DNA of 64,000 nucleotides from Lepeophtheirus salmonis (taxonomy: Eukaryota > Arthropoda > Copepoda > Siphonostomatoida > Caligidae): the NCBI RefSeq assembly GCF_016086655.4, contig NC_052140.2, positions 4,712,001-4,776,000 on the forward strand, given 5' to 3'. Both the position numbers and the translations under genes were made by a program. Within the stretch, counting starts at the first letter, position 1. Each line of letters starts with the position of its first letter. The notes under the pieces were generated by a model that saw nothing but the letters and a program-made list of their open reading frames with translations, was not told the DNA's origin and ran no database searches. Shown in pieces: positions 35,476 through 46,854 of the stretch.

Positions 35476-36730
35476 ACTACCCTGAATTTTATTTCGACAG
35501 ACAAATTGTGTTATTGTAATTGTAGTAATGCGAGTTATCAAAACTCTTATTGTTATTAGTTGAAGAGCTACTATTAGTCTGTTACAGACTGTTCAAGCAA
35601 TATTAATATAGGGATGCTTTAGAAAATTTTAATTCCTAAGTATCATTTAAATATTTGTAAAAATATATATCTCTAAAGAAATAATAGTCAAAAGACATCA
35701 TATTCAGTTATGTTAGCAAGATCATTATATTGAGCTCTATATTCATTATATTCAGCATAAGTGGAAAATTAAGATCTTATTATTAGTTTATGTTTCACAT
35801 GATCATTTCAAGTTTATTACATAATATCCGATTATTCTTAATATATTACTTATTTCTCCACTACTTTGATGACTTTTTTATGACAAAAATATACCTAGTA
35901 CTTAAAAATAATGTTTATTCCTAACTAAAGAAATATATTGAATATATTCATAAATGACTTGGATGCGGTCGATCAGAGTTACATTGTAACTAAAAGTAGA
36001 CTATTATATTAAATAACTTTTTTTAAATTTATCACTTTATACACAATTTGGGACGTCCAAGGTATTTATCTACGCTATATGAGGTGTTATCCCTTCTGAA
36101 TGAAGATAATGAATATAAATGCTATCATATCCCCAAGAATCGTCTTACCAAAATAATGCATCATAGGTACAAAAGGGAATATCTTTCTCTTAATCTACAG
36201 ACATAAAGAGTGTTGTTCCATCAATCAAACTTTTTAATCAAGCTCAAAATAGAGAATTTTAAAAAATTATGTAATTTTGTAACTGTCTAAAGTGGGAATT
36301 GAATGCAAGAATCCATATGTCTTAAGCTCGATTAATATGGAATATACATAAATGAAGGGAGGTTAGTATTTTATTGTAAGCACAATTTTTGTAGAGTAAA
36401 AACCTATTTTTCAATTAATCGGTCTTAAACTCAAAGAATGTTTCTTTAAATGTAGATCAAATTTGATTATCGTCATTCATAACTAATGATTCATTAAGAA
36501 TAAGTCAAAAGTTTAATACAAATCGTTTACAGTCAAAGAAAAAAGTTTTAAATATTTGCCACATATTTAATATTTTTAATTATTCTCTATATAATCCACT
36601 AGATGTTAGTCATTCACAATAAATTGAAGCTATATATATAATTGAATAGTTGAATTTGTTATCCATTTCCCACGGCACATGATCAAGTCCAAATCTGTAT
36701 TATAGTGTTTATACAAAGCAAAGGAGATCA
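35476..36730. other. AT-rich intergenic stretch
   Basis: Nothing recognised; no ORF above the noise level. Confidence 0.4.
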
Positions 36731-36931
36731 ATGCATTTGTACTTTGAAGGATTAATTTACAGAATCTACAGGAAATCCATGGTAACCCGGACTTGGCAGT
36801 GCATTAAAATGAATTGCAAAGGTGGAGTGAAGTCTACAGTGTGGCAAGGTGTCCATTTCGATTTCATCGAACCATTGTTATGCCCATCAAAAATAGAAAT
36901 CAAGACTTTGTACACTTATTATTGTTCATGA
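36731..36931 (+). CDS. FLYWCH-like zinc-finger fragment (66 codons)
   Basis: Reads LYFEGLIYRIYRKSMVTRTW then QCIKMNCKGGVKS. The spacing of G-x-x-Y-R-x-x-R, W-x-C and N-C-K-G-x-x-x-S fits the first two thirds of a FLYWCH zinc finger, a domain often carried by arthropod Mutator-like (MULE) transposases. The closing H-x-H pair is not visible; the frame continues HFDFIEPLLCPSKIE. It lies between the inverted repeats 34049-34192 and 37575-37745. It could be an exon or relic of a MULE, or a chance resemblance; no catalytic domain is seen, and the start codon is uncertain. Confidence 0.4.
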   Translation: MHLYFEGLIYRIYRKSMVTRTWQCIKMNCKGGVKSTVWQGVHFDFIEPLLCPSKIEIKTLYTYYCS

Positions 36932-37574
36932 TGTCCAAAAATTAATTTAGATATTCTTTATTAAAAAATAAGACTATTTGTATAATATAATCAATTTTTG
37001 TTTTATTGTATTTTAATAATATAGGTCTTCTTCGACTATAACTAATAAATGGCATTCTTAATCTATCCAATTCCAAAGCATATATAAAATCCAAGTCTTT
37101 TCGTTGGCAATTCTGGAAGTAGTTAAATTTTATACAAAAAATAAATTAATAAGCCTATATCGGCAGATTTAGGTTGAATTTACAATATTTGTTGTATTTT
37201 TTTCTGAGAATAAACTTAATCTCCATGATTCATAAATGAATTCAAAAAGTTCCTAAGTATCCATTTTTCGAACATATCGTATCAAGTACCAAATCCTAGA
37301 AGAGTCAGAATTAAAAAAATAAATTATTTTTGTTTTTAAGTAATTTATACCTAAGTGCATTTTTGGAGATGTAAAAACTGAATGGTATAGTTGATTGCAG
37401 AAAGTTAAAAGAGTTTATTGAAGGATGAGATAGTTTAAGACCAGAGATAAATAATGAAGTACGGTGTCTCATCTTTGACCTGTAACATCCCTTAGAGGTG
37501 GAATACAAGAAGTCTACTATATAATATAGGAGTTTATTCTAATACAAAATAGATCAACTAAATTCAGATAAGAG
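36932..37574. other. AT-rich intergenic stretch
   Basis: Nothing recognised apart from a 65-codon minus ORF (37508-37311) without motif. Confidence 0.4.
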
Positions 37575-37745
37575 TAAAAGACGTCAGGAATCTTCTTAGT
37601 CCACGGAGTTGACCATCAACCCTTATCCACATCTATCATCCCTTTAAATAGGCAATTTACCATATTCAAACGAGGAAGCTCGATATAGAAACCCTAAATA
37701 TATAATATTGTTTGATTGATGAGTCAGAATTCTTGGCTATTCGCT
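37575..37745 (-). repeat. Right copy of ~150 bp inverted repeat pair
   Basis: Reverse of 34049-34192; shared blocks include aatcttcttagtccacggag, aacgaggaagctcgatatag and cctaaatatataatattgtt. No target-site duplication could be identified beside either copy. Confidence 0.75.
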
Positions 37746-38479
37746 AGCGCATTCGACTAAGTGTAATACAGAACAAAAAAGAACTACGCCAAAAAAAGCG
37801 TGCCCAAATGAGTGGACACGGATTGTAGTAATTTATCAGTTATTTTATCCCATTGACTATAAGTAAGGGTGATAATTTTGGTAAGAATAGAAAAGCGTGC
37901 GAGGAGAAGAGAAGAAATACTTATGGCATCATTGATTAAATAATATACATCTTCTTCTATCAATCAAGAACGTTATCATTCCCGCCTTTATTATTCAATA
38001 TTAATACAATATTAGATGGTGATATTCGATAGAGAACTGAATAAAATTCCTAAAATAACGTATCCTTCTGTCTGGATTTCTGGAAATGGAGGCTCAGGGA
38101 TTTGGAAAATATTTACCGGATGAGAAACAGATGGCTGTCTAGAATTACACGCCACTCATTATCCTTATCTCATAACAAGAGTATGTATATTCATCTATAA
38201 AATCAAGTTAACGATGAATACATCAAGTCAGACTTTACCTTTGATCTCTCAAAGATGCTGATTGTATGTAATATACCCTTATCCATTGCTAATCATCTAT
38301 GTTCAAAAAATTTATGGAGAAATACACGGGTAAACCTATCCCTTCCCGAGGAACCATTATTAAATTAATGGAGGATGTTGGTACTGATGTCATTTATAGA
38401 AATACATATAAAAATTATATTCTATAAGGTAATAATAATGCGTGAAAGAGAAAGAGTGGCACTGATGATTTTGTTTGGA
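37746..38479. other. Intergenic stretch with one repeat module
   Basis: Reversed module aaagcgtgcgaggagaagag at 37891, otherwise nothing recognised. Confidence 0.4.
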
Positions 38480-39110
38480 GATTTAAGTGTATTGGACTAG
38501 AATCGAGGATCGACATTGTTGTAATTCCTGCCTATACCTTAACTAGATACGAAGTGGGGTTTGTGTTTATTGCCTTCATATTGTAGTAGCTGGCTGCTAG
38601 TTTAATTAAAAGTCATGACAGCTAAGGTGCTCTCCACCTAAGCATTTATGAAATTGTCAAGGTGATCCATGACTGCCAGTGAACTTTTCAACCAAATTCC
38701 GGACGTATCTAGGTTTGTAAACCCAAAATTAATAAAAAACTACAAGAGTATTAATGTAATGAGTTATTTTCTTAGCTGACCCTTTTTTTTAAGTTAGTAA
38801 TCTGAAGAATGAATCTTATTTTCCTTAGCTGTCATCATTTTTATTTAACTGCCTTTTCTACTTTAAATTCAATTATATTCCAAACCTGAATGAAAATTCC
38901 TGTGTGCTGATAAAAGATGGAAACTAACCTTGAGGATTTATTGCAGAGTCATAATTTAAGTTCTTGTTGCACTCAGAGTAGAATTGGAGATCGACATCGG
39001 AATAATTCTTGCCAATGTCCTTATTTATTTCCTTCTCCTCCTCCTCCCTTGTCACAGTTGATTGCAACTGATCTAATGAAACGCCATGACAGCTAAGCCT
39101 AGTCTTTCTT
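38480..39110 (+). repeat. Dispersed repeat family, tandem pair
   Basis: Two partial units in tandem: ggatcgacattgttgtaatt (38508) and aaaagtcatgacagctaagg (38607), then ttcttagctgacccttttt (38771), gaggatttattgcagagtca (38932), ggagatcgacatcggaataa (38985) and aatgaaacgccatgacagct (39076). Period ~470 bp. Confidence 0.7.
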
Positions 39111-39277
39111 TTCCTTTATCCTCTCTTGCTAACATTAACAAATTCAATCTTGGGCTTAATTTTCGGATGCAAGAGCATATTCGAAGCATTCTAGAACCCC
39201 GAAAATTACATTTTCTTCGAAATGGTTATTTAATCACATTTTAAAGTAATTTTACTTTTTTTTTTTTTTGACATATT

Positions 39278-40518
39278 TAGCCGTGAGCAGACTTTTAGAT
39301 GTTTTTTTTGCCGAAGGACAATTTGCTTAGTGTACATATTGCCGAATGGACATTTCACCAAAAGTCCATTTGACCGAAAAATTATATTAAATTTATTGAT
39401 ATATACGATTGCATATTTTAATTCCATTTAAAATGATAATAATTTACATATATAGCATATGAACAATGCCTATTTATTATACTGAGTATTCTTTTAAAGA
39501 AAAATATTTTATATTCATTAATGAACATTATATAAACACATCACAGTAGTGGCTCAATGTAAAATGATTGTGGAAAAAAGGTTGCAGGTTGCGTCATAAA
39601 ATCGTCGTGTACATTATCATTTTGAAACAAAATTGTTGTGGGTAGTATCATCATGAAACAACATCACTGTAAGCAATATAATTGAGGGTAATTTCATTGT
39701 AAGGCATTATTATAGTGAGCAATTTCGTACCAATTTATATTATATTCGGACGATAAAATTATTGAAGGATGAAGAAACTTGTCATGACATACTGCATTTA
39801 ATATCCCAAGTCCACAGGTATACAGGTGAAGCCAGGGTCCAGAAGGAGTTTGAAATCCAACACCGCCGTGTTTCTAAGTATTTATGACCCTTTTATAATA
39901 TCCTTTAACACACTCCGAACCATAAGTTGTACAGCTGAACGGCTGGATCCTGAGGTATGTCCAATTCCATCGTGGTTGATTCCTATGCATCAAACAACCC
40001 TTTTTATATCCAAAAACACACCACAGTCCTCAGCTTGTATAGTTGAAGTATGGGACCTCAAAGTAGTTTAAATTCCCCCACCGCCACGTTTCTAAGCATC
40101 AAAGGCCCTTTCGATTATGCTGGAATACACCAGGGTCCATGGGTTGTACAGATGAGCTCATGGGTCCGATATGTGTACGTTAAATTCTTCACCCGCCCCT
40201 TCCCTGAGCATCCAGAAACCCTTCTAATATCAAAAAATACAGCCCGGTTCTCAGGTTGTACAGGACCCCAAGGTAGTTTAAACTTTACTTTTGTACCCTT
40301 TCTAAGCACTAAGGACCCCTTTTAATATGTTATGATACATCGTCGTTCTACGAGTTGTGCACCATCTACTTCTACTCAAGTACTAATTTCAATATACATA
40401 TCTATATATAAATAAATTTTATATCATATTTCGGTGAAATGTCCGATCGGCAAAATGGCATTCGGTAAATTTTCCTCAGGCAAAAATGTGTTCGCCCAAT
40501 TGTCCCAGAACCATATTT
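39278..40518. mobile_element. Foldback element with internal minisatellite
   Basis: Left end 39278-39390 contains repeated phrases of the type ttgccgaatggacatttcac. Right end 40430-40518 contains their reverse (cggtgaaatgtccgatcggc). The ends are inverted relative to each other and each is itself built of short imperfect repeats, typical of foldback elements. The interior (39820-40350) is a tandem repeat. No transposase. Length ~1.24 kb. Confidence 0.6.
39820..40350. repeat. ~115 bp tandem repeat, about 4-5 copies
   Basis: Units share phrases such as caccgccgtgtttctaagta, gacccttttataatat, and gttgtacagctgaac. The same unit forms the larger array at 44130-45260, so one satellite occurs both inside a foldback and outside. 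Confidence 0.65.
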
Positions 40519-40528
40519 AGTATGTATT

Positions 40529-41774
40529 TACACTATGTCTCAAAATAAGTGGTACATTTAATAAACACAAATGGTTCAGTCCAAAAAAATATATTTATAT
40601 TTATTTCTTAGAACCTTTTCTACGCAATATGCATCTACAAGAGCTGGCATATGATTAATCATATTTTAAAGAGTCTCCAGACGAATGTTGTTCCACTATC
40701 TCTTAAGAATTTTCGCCAACTAATTCAAATTTCGAGGAGCAGAAGGCAGACTATCAAGCCTCTCTTTCAAAATTGACCAAAGATTTGTCAATGGCGTTGA
40801 TATCTGGGGTGTTTCCTGGCCACACATTCAGGTACAGGAGCACCATCGTGTTGCAAAAAATCACATCAGACCTCTTGTGAACCAGTTTTCTGGATGAAAT
40901 TGGACCAGTAAATTTTTTTTTGCCCAAAATTGGTTCAATAAGACCTTCCAATATATCTGAGACATATGATCATTATGTGAAGGACAGAGAGCCCAGAAGC
41001 TGACATTACTCCCCAGACCTAGATTTCTTGAAAGTCTCAATGAGTATAACATTTTCACGATCTCTTCCCCAAATTCGATCTACCTGCTTGTTTGAGATCC
41101 AAAACAGGGGAAAGGATGACTCATCACTTAAAATAACATTTTTTATTCTTCCTAATACAGTTTCTTGTCTATTTTCTAGAACTTATGGATATTACGAATG
41201 TTTTTTTTAGTCCATCTCTGAATTTTTTGCTTTTGAAGGACACGCAACCAAGAGTTTTGCTTGGATATCTGTTAACAGTGTCCTTGGAGCATGTTTCGCC
41301 AGTTCCTGATAAACGCCCAGCCATTTTTATGCAGCTTTGACGCATATTTCCCAAAGATTTGGAAATAATTATGTTTGCTTTGGTACTGAAGATTTTCTTC
41401 CGTCCCTTTCCAGTCTTGTCTCTCAGGCTATTGCAATTCTTGGACCTCATCCACTACTTCTGAACAGTTTTGTATCGTATGTCCATTTCACTAGAATCCA
41501 TTTTGATTGATGATCGGCCTTGATTTTACGCACAGCCTCTGATTTGACCTCCAAATCATAATGCATGACTGGGCACCTTAATATTTTTACTACTATTTTT
41601 CTACAAATGAGTTTTACTGCTGGCATACCTAGTTATAAACAGTTGCGCTCAAATCCGTTTTGTGTGTGGGTGTGTCTACTATTGAAACTTTGTATGCAAC
41701 AAGTATATCCGTTCGAGTTAACAGGAGGCAAATAGCCTGATTAATCAATATACCATTTATTTTGAGACAAAGTT
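40529..41774. mobile_element. Tc1-like element, ~1.25 kb, with terminal inverted repeats
   Basis: Left end tatgtctcaaaataagtggt (40534-40553) pairs with the right end accatttattttgagacaaa (41752-41771). The inverted ends are close to identical and begin next to TA at 40529-40530 and 41774. Size and ends are normal for Tc1. It abuts the foldback at 39278-40518 within ~10 bp. Confidence 0.75.
40600..41521 (-). pseudogene. Tc1-like transposase relic inside the element
   Basis: Minus-strand pieces in order: helix-turn-helix part with GRKKIFSTKANIIISKSLGN (41410-41350) and TVNRYPSKTLGC (41280-41240); ILSDESSFPLFW (41130-41095) with the first catalytic Asp of the DDE triad; and WPGNTPDINAIDKSL (40825-40780), where the family has WPSQSPDLNPIEN, so the catalytic Glu position reads Asp here. 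Several stops and frame changes (for example 40950-41060). Not active. Confidence 0.75.
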
Positions 41775-42734
41775 TAACTGTCGATTATAAATTTTATATA
41801 TTTGATGAATCGATTTAGTAAAGCAATAACCACAAATTTTATCAGATCTCTGTCACATTCCATTAACTGGGAATGCATTTTTTCCTGGAATATTGCACAA
41901 TGGAAGTGCATTATTATTTTCATTTTTTCCTACATTGCAATTTAAAAAGTTCCACTGGGAGATTTCTTCCAAAATCCCCAGGAGAAAAATATAGCCCACT
42001 ATTTTTACATTGACTTTGTTGGAACTTTTATACTTGGAAACTCACATCTGCTGTAGCCTCAAACCTTGCCTTGGGGAAACTAAAATAGTGAACATTCAAT
42101 CATGAAGGAACAGAATACAAATATTTATACAAATAGAAAATGATTTAAGACGTTCAAACACCCAACTCATGTAAAGTATTAACATAAAATAATAGGTGTC
42201 AAACATATTTGTTCAATAAATATTACTAAAATTATTATCCAAATAGCACTTCTAAACATTCAACTCAATTACAGAACCTCAAAACTTTGACAAATTGACC
42301 TAAAAATTTGTTTTGTAGGTATATTTTATCACTTAATAAGTTTTTTGGCCTAGTTTATGTTCATTTTCAACTTTTTTGAAGAAAAAAAAACTCTTAATCG
42401 AGTCACTCTGTGTTGTATATATCACTCATAGTATATACTTAATATTATTATATTGAATTTAAGGAGAATTTATTGATTTAATTAGAATGATTGGCTTTTT
42501 TTCGATTTCATTTTCCGGGAGTAACGAAAAAAAAATAACTATTTAACTTCATCAAAAAACGAGTCGTATAAAATGAATAAATTGATTTTTTTTGATATAT
42601 CATTGCAAGGACTCTTAATCCTTTATTCTAGTCTTTATAAATATTTATACAGTAAAGTTGAGTTAATTATTCTACTTCTTAATTATAAATTAATTGTAAA
42701 GATTAATTTATAGGAGTCCTCTGATAATGGTTTA
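41775..42734. other. AT-rich intergenic stretch
   Basis: Nothing recognised. Confidence 0.4.
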
Positions 42735-42810
42735 GTCTGTAAGCTCTGCAAACTGTCCTTTAAGGGAGCAAACGAGCTTTTTGATCATGCTAAGACTAAT
42801 TTTGAATGCA
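42735..42810 (+). other. Isolated C2HC zinc-finger-like segment
   Basis: One frame reads VCKLCKLSFKGANELFDH then AKTNFEC, a C-x2-C-x12-H-x6-C pattern. The segment follows a possible splice acceptor (ttatag near 42713) and runs into a stop ~30 codons later. It could be an orphan exon, or part of the retroelement whose RNase H follows. No expression evidence. Confidence 0.35.
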
Positions 42811-43270
42811 ACAAATATTCTTCAAAAGCTTCGTCAATCTCTTCCAATCATTTTCCCTGCAAGGATTTAAGGTTTTACTTGCAACTATTGGAGACCTAAT
42901 TGAATATTCTTGTCTTCATATTTTGGAGGAGTATGATTCCTATCAGGAGGTCCTTGAGGAAGATGAAACTATGAGATTGACAAAGAAGGTCTTTCCTTTG
43001 AAGTTATCCTTTATAAAAAGATCGTCAAATTTAGGAGAATCATACTTTCCCTTCCTTCAGGGATTCAATCAATATTTAGACATTCATACTTATGCTTCAA
43101 CGTCCGGGCTTGGCGTCTATTTTTCGGATGTAAGGTTTTAGCAAGGAGAATGGTCTCCAGAAGATATAAAATTACGCATCAATATGCCCAAAGGCATAAC
43201 TTGTGCTGAAATTATTCGCAAATTTGCCTGTTCCTCTTTGAAGAATACAATTATTTACCTGCGGATATAA
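42806..43270 (+). pseudogene. DIRS-like RT/RNase H fragment
   Basis: A 111-codon frame ends IHTYASTSGLGVYFSDVRF, then a stop. The same frame continues QGEWSPEDIKLRINMPKGIT, CAEIIRKF and SSLKNTIIYLR. This matches RNase H of DIRS-type elements: (T)DAS-x-x-GxG with the first Asp changed to Tyr, a GxWS motif, and the INxxE-like helix. Orientation is opposite to the DIRS-like RT at 17790-18676, so it is a separate copy. Confidence 0.55.
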
Positions 43271-44129
43271 AATGAGGAGAGCTGAAGTAATCGTTTCAGT
43301 ATTGTTATTGCAGGGTGAGTAGTTTCAATGCAGTTCCAAATAGCATTTATATTATTAAGACTACTATTCTTTTGTATCTCAAAAGATAAGTGAATCTTGT
43401 CCTCCGTGGGTCCTTGAGGTGATCCACTCGCTCCCATTGTTCTGGATCTTTGTTTTCCGTACAAAGTTTCCCATGGAGTTTGATAATTGGTGTACACGAA
43501 GATCCTCTTAAAAACTAAATATCAAAAAAAATCAGAGAAAATTGGCTTTAAGTGTTCTTATACCAGGAACTTGATATATATGTGACCGTATAATCTTTTT
43601 TTATAAATTCAAATTACTAAAAGATACATTAAATAGTCATGAACTATAAAATTTAATAAAAACTAAAGGAACACAACATTAAAAGCAAACCATCTAAGAG
43701 ATAGATTAAAATTGCCTTTTGTCGATATATTGTTTCAATTGGAGACTAATCAGTTTTACATCTTTTACATAATTCATGAAAAGATCCTCTCCAGTGGTGA
43801 TACATGAGTAGTTTTAGATTCATTTAGGGGAATATAATCACTTCAAAGAGCAAATAAAAGCTTCACAGAAAATAAGCTGAAAAGAACGAACACAAATTCA
43901 AGCATAATTTATTATGCTTCAATATATATCCTTCATCTAAGGAAAACTCTAAAAGCCTAATATTTTCAAAATTACGGCCTCTTCTGTAGCCTCCTCTTCA
44001 AGGTTCCATCAATATCTATCACCTGTAGTCAAAGGTCCATTTGCCCTCATTTCCGTCTAAAAAAACGAGCATTACATTAACAGACCAGTATTAACCTGAC
44101 CTAACATTCGATTTAACCTTATGAATCAC
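43271..44129. other. Intergenic stretch, nothing recognised
   Basis: An 80-codon minus ORF (43497-43255) lacks a recognisable family. No repeat copy seen. Confidence 0.4.
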
Positions 44130-45260
44130 AACTTTCCTGGCATCAAGGAATCCGTCTAATATCTAAAATACACCCCATCCCTCAATTTGTACAGGTAAAA
44201 TCCTATTTAAAGGGCGCCATGGCCCCCAAGACCAAAAAAATTGTTACCAAATCCGTTTCTGGAGCCATAAGAATCTATATATATTTTAATGATCGTTTAT
44301 ATCAAATATAATCTGTATATATGTTACGGGCGATGTGGAAAATCGGGCATTTTGCGAAATGCCAGGGCAATCTATAAAATTTCCAATATAGTTGTCAATA
44401 GTTATTTTAACTTCATTTACATTGTCAGGTAAAATGATTGTGAGTAATTTAATTATTAGTCAATTCATTGCAAGCAATTTGATAATGTAGTGCAAGGATG
44501 GCCAACCTGTGGATCACAGGTAACAATGCAGGCCGCATTCTCGCTTCAAGTAGTATTAAAAGGTTAGATATCCTAGGTCTAGTGCATTTTCATTGAAACT
44601 TATATTGTGTTCAACAATCTATGATGAGAAATTGTCACCAGAATCCATTTTATTTTGCAAAATATAGCTCGGCAAACAGGTTGTCCCTAAGGTGGATCAA
44701 AACCTTTCACCAACACTATCCTGAGTATCAAAGACCCCTTCGAATATGTTATAACTTATAATACTCACATTTTACGCTAGTTAACCGCTTGTCCAAAAGG
44801 GGGATCAAAATCTATCGTCCCCGCTATCCTGAGTATCAAGGACCCTTTATATGATACACTCCAGCCCACGGGTTGATCAAGTGAATCACTGGTACAAAAA
44901 GTGGATTATTATCCGCCAATTCCCTAAGCATCAAGGACATCTTTTAATATTTTATAATAAACCCTACCCACGGGTTGTGCAAAAGAACCCTTAGATTTAA
45001 GAAGTGGATCATGAACCACCGCTTTCAATATTCCATTATACACCATAGCCCATGGGTTGTGTAAAAGAACAGCAGATTCAAGAAGTGGATAATTAACCAC
45101 CGCTTCCCTGAGCATCAAGGGCCCCATTCAATATACTATAATACACCACAGCCCATGGGTTATGCAAATGAACTGCTGGTCGAAAAGGTGGGTCATTGGT
45201 ATTAAGGACTCCTTCTAATCGTCTATAATAGACATCGGACATTGTATTGTTCAAGTGAAC
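44130..45260. repeat. ~115 bp tandem repeat array, interrupted
   Basis: About seven units share phrases such as cctgagtatcaaggaccc, tatactataatacaccacag and cccatgggttgtgtaaaaga. Units at 44145-44200 and 44680-45250 are separated by ~450 bp of other sequence. They are the same unit as at 39820-40350. Confidence 0.7.
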
Positions 45261-45876
45261 TTATGCATAGAAATCACCCTCACCAACCTGAGATGAACTA
45301 GCAGCAAGCTATCTCAATGTCAAAACAAGTCTTTGACAGGCACTATGTATATTTGCATTCTTTTTGAGCTTTTAAACTTGACATTTTTGGAGTAACCTAG
45401 AATGAACAGTATATATATAGGATTATTTAAATAACTTAATTTATTACCAGAGACAGAAGGACGTCGTAAGTGTATTTACTCTTTCTCAAATACATCTGAT
45501 GGAATAATGGATCGAGAGATCTTAATATTGAAAAAATGGTGTGGTATTGTGCAAAAGATTTCCTATTACTGAAAATTGGACTTACTCTCTTTAGAATTAC
45601 TAGGAACTAATGACTCCCCCACAATCTAAAATAATTAAAAAAATTACAAATTAAATTATTATATTTTTTTAAATTTCAATTAATAAATAAATATAAATTG
45701 GCAATATATCACATTTATTAGGATGAACTGAATCCTTCTCATTATATTAATGGAAAACAACATTCTATTCTCATTGTCCTCTCCGTAGAAGAATATGGAT
45801 ATAGTTCTGCAGAAATGATAATTCCAGCAAGAACATTGAAGTAATTCAGCCCGCATACATTGTAGTTACAAGATCA
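45261..45876. other. Intergenic, includes DUSP12 3' flank
   Basis: A possible minus-strand polyadenylation signal (tttatt on plus, 45714-45719) lies ~160 bp after the DUSP12 stop. Nothing else recognised. Confidence 0.45.
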
Positions 45877-46704
45877 TTAACGTAGTGAATTAAGATCCAA
45901 TTTTTTGAACTCATCAACTTGAGAGGCATTAATCCAATAGCCTGGCTTTAAAGAAGTTCCACAAGGACAGACCATCTCTAAATTCCTAGAAAAGCGCCCC
46001 AACTTATTTTGACACTTACGACATTTTATTTTATCTCCATCTTGCAAATTGCCTTCATGAATACTCTCGATGAAAAATCCGAGGTTGCAGTATGAAGCAC
46101 TCACTTTTGGTTCTACTACCGACCAATCCAACTTTTGAGATGGAGTATGAGGAAAGGCATAGAAATGGAATTTAAGATTGCACCTTCTGCATTTATATTG
46201 CTTAGTACTTTTAGCAGATTCCGTAATAGGATCTCCATGTAGAAATCTATACAACCTAAATGGATAATGATTTGGACGAAGAGTACAGTTCATTAGAGAG
46301 TAGAGTTGGAGTTGCTTCATAAATCCTGGATTGGGGTCAATGGAAGGTCTTAGTACCTTCACAAAAGAAAGAGATTCCTCAAGTGAAATGTCTTTAGTTT
46401 GCATGAGATATGCAATAACTGCAGATGCACTACGGGATACTCCATGGAAACAATGTACCAAAATGGTTCCTCCGGATGCGATTTCTTTCGATATGAACTC
46501 AGTAATGGAAGGAAGCTCTGAGAGGAGGTCTTCGTCTTCTTTATCAAGTATTTTGATAGCTAATTGCAGGAGTTGAGTTTGTGGAGGAACAATGTCAATA
46601 GAAACAAGGGCTGTTACGCCCAATTTGTCTAAAAGAAGAGGACTATTTGCGGATTCATAGTCCCCTAGATAAAGACGGTGCACGATGTGATTGTAGGAGA
46701 ACAT
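45877..46704 (-). CDS. DUSP12: Dual-specificity phosphatase 12 (YVH1 type)
   Basis: A single-exon, 275-residue protein. Residues ~1-150 are a dual-specificity phosphatase domain: the start MFSYNHIVHRLYLGDYESA fits the family, and the catalytic loop VHCFHGVSRSASAVIAYLM (HCx5R, Cys ~104, Arg ~110) is complete. The C-terminal half carries the zinc-binding module that defines DUSP12/YVH1: CRRCN, then an HFYAFPHTP stretch, then CRKC and CPCG, ending GYWI..VDEFK. It is shorter than human DUSP12 (340 residues). YVH1 proteins release Mrt4 in 60S ribosome maturation and have phosphatase activity; that is family knowledge. It is divergent from the LisH gene, with 150 bp between start codons. Confidence is high from both domains. 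Confidence 0.93.
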   Translation of the reverse strand: MFSYNHIVHRLYLGDYESANSPLLLDKLGVTALVSIDIVPPQTQLLQLAIKILDKEDEDLLSELPSITEFISKEIASGGTILVHCFHGVSRSASAVIAYLMQTKDISLEESLSFVKVLRPSIDPNPGFMKQLQLYSLMNCTLRPNHYPFRLYRFLHGDPITESAKSTKQYKCRRCNLKFHFYAFPHTPSQKLDWSVVEPKVSASYCNLGFFIESIHEGNLQDGDKIKCRKCQNKLGRFSRNLEMVCPCGTSLKPGYWINASQVDEFKKLDLNSLR

Positions 46705-46854
46705 GACATTATTAATATTTCAAATAAATCGTTCCCCGCGAATTTCTCAGAGAAGGATGACGTCATTTTAGATCAGGTTTTTTAAAACCTCGAGAGATTT
46801 GTTTTCTTTTCCTTGGTAATTAATAAATAATAATAAATAAAATTAGGAGGGAAA
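46705..46854. promoter_or_regulatory. Bidirectional promoter with CRE palindrome
   Basis: Only 150 bp separate the DUSP12 (minus) and LisH (plus) start codons. A perfect tgacgtca (CRE/ATF site) lies at 46758-46765, about midway. No TATA box is placed convincingly. Shared control of both genes is inference. Confidence 0.6.

Noticed and set aside
40050..40325. ORFs of 91 and 64 codons on both strands
   Set aside because: They lie inside the ~115 bp tandem repeat and are not conserved between repeat copies.
42735..43270. One host gene joining the zinc finger and the following frame
   Set aside because: The following frame is better explained as DIRS-type RNase H with a stop and a lost first Asp; no splice evidence joins them.
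43255..43497. 80-codon minus ORF
   Set aside because: No recognisable family and partly antisense to the RNase H relic's 3' flank.
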